Source of the DNA: Glandiceps talaboti
Taxonomy: Eukaryota > Hemichordata > Enteropneusta > Spengelidae
DNA length: 64,000 nt
Assembly (NCBI RefSeq): GCF_964340395.1
Contig: NC_135568.1
Coordinates: forward strand, 4,507,803 to 4,571,802
Direction of reading: 5' to 3'
Every line of letters begins with the position of its first letter. Position 1 is the stretch's first letter. The position numbers and the translations under genes were made by a program. Positions 60,582 to 64,000 of the stretch are shown here, piece by piece. The notes under the pieces are model-generated. The model was not told where the DNA came from. It saw nothing but the letters and a program-made list of their open reading frames with translations, and ran no database searches.

Positions 60582-60714
60582 GGAATGATAAATTGGAAAC
60601 GAATGTGATGCTTTGATCTGTCTACTACAGACCTTGATCACACCTTGATCATTGCATGAGCAAGGTCTGTAGTAGGTGAATCAAAACTTCGCATTTGTAT
60701 CTAATTTATCGTTA
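60582..60714. mobile_element. Hairpin MITE, ~133 bp
   Basis: The left arm (GGAATGATAAATTGGAAACG to CTACTACAGACCTTG) is matched by the reverse complement at 60660-60714 (CAAGGTCTGTAGTAG... ATAATTTATCGTT in outline), about 55 bases with roughly 9 mismatches. The innermost 17 bases (CTACTACAGACCTTG core) pair perfectly. The loop includes CTTGATCA repeats. Confidence 0.75.
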
Positions 60715-61860
60715 CAAAGTAACTAGATTTTATATATTGTATTGTCCTATTGACTCTTGGAACCATGAACAATATCTTGTCCATTGTATGATCACAATTC
60801 ACTTGTTATCTATTGAATAGAAGATACAAAATGCCAATGCTTTGTTACTGATCAAGAGGATGAAAGGATAAAGAACTGTGATTGTTTCTCTGTGATACTT
60901 TTCAAGACGTTTAAAATACTGCAGGACGTCAATGACATCATTGTAGACATGCTGTGGTGTATCAGTGACTGCAGCACCTGTAGAAGACATGTGACTGTTT
61001 CCTTCTTGCATTGTACAAATGTTAGTATTGTTTGGAATAATTATGTGTTGCACAGTAAGACAGCTGTGATGAAGCAATATCGTTGATAACCACAATGTCT
61101 GTCCAGAAAAGGAAACATGTAAACAGTATTGAAACAAAACAAAACTGAGGAGAAAAAAATGGAACAGGAAAAGGAAGGAAAGGACAGTAGTTCAATGAAT
61201 GGATTTTAGTTTCAGTTTTACCTCGCGAATGATGCAATACAAGGCAATTTCATAATTACATTATGCTGAAAATATGTCTTTGTGAGCTAATAATAGAATA
61301 CATAGCCTAATTATATATTCATTTCGACTACATTCATACTGATACATGTATTAACTTGATGATATTTTAATTTAGTATGCAAATATAGAAATGCAAATAG
61401 TTTAACATTAATAGCTACTGTCTTTTAGCAAAGGTTAAGTCAGGAAAAAAATTAAGGTAATTTGCTCAAGTACACATACTCTAGGTGAATCCAGTGTGTC
61501 ATACAATTATGATCTTTTTATTAATTTATGATATGACTCTCCCAGCCTGACATTTCCATTGCTGAATATGATGTAACCTATTTTAATAATATTGGGAAGA
61601 ATGTACTGATATTTGAATCAAAGTCAGCACTTGGTCTTCCCAACTTTCACCTCCAGGCATTAATTATATCTACAAAAACACTGCATTTTGTTGTCAAATT
61701 AATTGATGAAATATTGAGTGGAAAGCATGAAAATAGTTTATTTTGTGTCAAAGCACATTCAAAATTCAAATAAAAATAAATTATGTTTTATTCATTGTAC
61801 TAATTTCATTCTTGCTCCAGTTTCATTTGTGGAAGACAAGTACACATGATTGTGTTTGTT
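60715..61860. other. Intronic DNA
   Basis: Frames 60799-61137 and 61022-61237 on the minus strand lack identifiable features. No exon recognised. Confidence 0.45.
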
Positions 61861-61863
61861 TTG

Positions 61864-61964
61864 TCATGTTGTGTTTGCAGTACTCTATGAACTGTCATGT
61901 TGTGTTTGCAGTACTCTGTCACAGTGTGAACTGTCATGTTGTGTTTGCAGTACTCTGTGAACTG
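61864..61964. repeat. Three copies of TGTCATGTTGTGTTTGCAGT
   Basis: Direct repeats at about 61864, 61892 and 61932. Each contains TTGTGTTTGCAG, which would score as a splice acceptor. No open exon follows any of them. Confidence 0.8.
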
Positions 61965-63463
61965 TAGGGTACATGTAGTACATATATAGTGATGCCATAT
62001 ACCAGATTTATTTTCACTTTCCACTTGTTCCAGTCACCATCCTGTGCTCCTCTTCACTGCCAATGTTTGATGTACAATAGTCGTATCAAGATCTCAGGAA
62101 CGAGAATAAAACGTAACCTGGAACCCGTAATCAAAATCACCCCAGTGGTAACTTTTGCTTCACCGATGTAACAGTGAGACTCGTTGTCTATAGCAAATGG
62201 TTGCCATGTCCAATTCTTGAGCAAGTGAGTGATTCTGAAACATATTCCCAACTCTAAACATTTATGTAATCTTGCTGTCACTATTAGATGCAGTTGTGTC
62301 AAATTTTGAAGAAAATGAATGAAATGTATTCACTTTTTCCACACTTGGACACAAACTTCTGTATCTATATCAAGGTGAAGCTACATGTACATGTAAAGTC
62401 AGAAGTGTAGACACTCATTCGTTACTCTGTACATGTACTGTAGTTTGGTTTGCCTTTACTTTATCAATATTAGGTTATAGACTTACTCACCTCCTAGGTA
62501 CATGTAGTTTTAAATTTAATCCCTAACACTACATGTACCTGTACCTTTGTTTTATATCACTGTCGGCAGCCAGTTGTTGTATCAAATTGAAGGGCAAAAT
62601 GAAAGAAGTGACTCATTCCTTACACTACATTGTGCATTGCCAGACTGTCAATATTTGATGATGTACAGTGTTATCAAATTCCAGGATATTGTGTAAAACA
62701 CTACCTTTTGCTTTGCCTCAGTGTCAATATAGGACAGCCATCCTGTCCAATTCCAGGGAGGGAGAACGAAATAAGATTGCATACGAGGTAATCACATCTT
62801 TCTGCATGGCTACCCTTCCGAGGTAATAATAACCCAATGTCTTCAATGTTCAGCTTACACTTTCATACACACTCTACGCCACTCTGTTGAATTAGCTCTG
62901 CAAACATTAATTTGACATTTCTGATTTCCAAGGTGCCACCTGACATTTACTTACCATAATTCGTCAGTGTAGAAGTATGAGTTTGATGAAGTAGCCATCT
63001 TAATAACGGATAATACATCAATTTTAGAACTCAGAAAATAATCTTTGTATAACCCAGTAGAGTGATTACAGGCTTAAATTCACATGAAGTACATTAAAAG
63101 GATGTACAGGGGAATGTGTGATTTGCAAGGCAAAATGTGACTGTCACTCCTTTTAGCAAGTTCAGTGCCAAGTCAGTGAAAATTTGTCAAAGAAATTCTT
63201 GTTGGATTGTGTAAATTTTTGCCTGATTTGAATTTTATTTTGGATAAAAAATATGGAAATAACCTTTATTTGAGAAACTCAGCCAAAAGTATTCTTTATA
63301 TGTAACCATGTATTACAGGAATTACCCAAATTATTGTGACCCAACATCAAAATAGAAAGTACATTTGTCAAATTTTGTCGAATTTGTGAATTTTCTATCT
63401 GATCTCAACTTTATTTTGGATAAGAAACATAAAAATAAACCTATATTGAGAATTTAAACCAAA
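61965..63463. other. Intronic DNA, nothing recognised
   Basis: Paired short frames around 61989-62302 on both strands are featureless. A diverged repeat of AAATTTTGTC...TTTATTTTGGATAA(A/G)AAA lies at 63180-63260 and 63368-63440. Confidence 0.45.
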
Positions 63464-63590
63464 ATTATTTGTTAAAAGTAACCAAATAATTCATGAATTA
63501 TCAAAATTATTTGTTAAAAGTAACCAAATAATTCATGAATTATCAAAATTATTTGTTTAAAGTAACCAAATAATTCATGAATTATCAAAA
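63464..63590. repeat. 42-bp tandem repeat, three copies
   Basis: ATTATTTGTTAAAAGTAACC starts at 63464, 63506 and 63548. Each copy contains the palindrome ATAATTCATGAATTAT, so every unit can fold. Confidence 0.95.
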
Positions 63591-64000
63591 TTATTAAGAC
63601 TTCCTTTCTGTTAACACTTATCTAGAGTGTGTGTCTCCAATTGTGAGTAGTTGGGCCTCTGAGACCTGAAATTCAAACGCAGAAATAGCTTTGTAAATTG
63701 TAGTTAGAGGCATGAAATTCAAACTTTCACATACTCTGTGTACACATGTAATTGGGCAAATTTAGCAACAGTAATTGGGTATAAAAATGGTTTGAATTTC
63801 TGACTACTTTTAGTTTCACACATATTTTAAAAGTTAATGCAAGATTTTTCTGGGAATCTCAGTGTAGATTAATTTCCATTGTATTTGGTAACGGTGGATT
63901 GATATAATATATATGCAAGCTAATAAAACAAATATAGAACAGATAACAAAAAATTACTTAAAGAGATTTTGAAAGTCTCTCAAACAGAATTCTTTGTGAG
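63591..64000. other. Intronic DNA to the window end
   Basis: No exon or organised repeat recognised before the sequence ends. Confidence 0.45.

Overview
This window is animal nuclear DNA that is almost entirely non-coding. It is AT-rich, crowded with simple repeats, tandem minisatellites and short inverted-repeat elements, and has no compact ORF array. The only confidently recognised protein-coding segment is one short exon on the + strand at 10361-10447. It encodes the N-terminal 29 residues of an alpha-catulin (CTNNAL1) orthologue of the vinculin/alpha-catenin family, and ends at a canonical GTAAGC splice donor in phase 0. The repeat style (palindromic TACATGTA/TGTACA words, long CAGA/CTGT and GA tracts) resembles marine invertebrate genomes such as hemichordates, amphioxus, sea urchins or molluscs. 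I cannot place it more precisely.

Layout. 1-10.0 kb: apparently intergenic, with ordinary CpG frequency, several microsatellites, a 143-bp tandem duplication (6500-6785) and two perfect or near-perfect hairpins. 10.0-11.2 kb: CpG-rich promoter, 5' leader and first exon of the catulin gene. 11.2-64 kb: no later catulin exon was found, so this is best read as one first intron longer than 53 kb. Its CpG content is strongly depleted except for a CpG-rich island of about 2.2 kb at 27.65-29.9 kb that is full of short palindromic elements.

The intron holds: a decayed CR1/L2-like LINE 3' end on the minus strand (49472-49942); several MITE-like inverted-repeat elements (12287-12640, 17380-17758 and its reverse-oriented copy 41398-41788, 23648-24002, 55197-55591, and small hairpins at 44.8, 51.2 and 60.6 kb); a homogeneous 37-bp minisatellite about 1.5 kb long with higher-order structure (53-54.5 kb); a 126-bp satellite whose neighbouring copies alternate between two variants (20.2-20.8 kb); and many degenerate tandem arrays. 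A C2-domain-like open stretch (50186-50436, +) is the only other coding candidate, and it is weak.

Nothing here is a multi-gene system. The observations most worth following are the CpG boundary at the promoter, the family of CTCAGACCACTA palindromes recurring at several places, the paired TGCTGCTAGAC elements inside the CpG-rich island, the two opposed copies of one ~0.38-kb element 24 kb apart, and a scatter of nuclear-receptor-type direct repeats in the intron.
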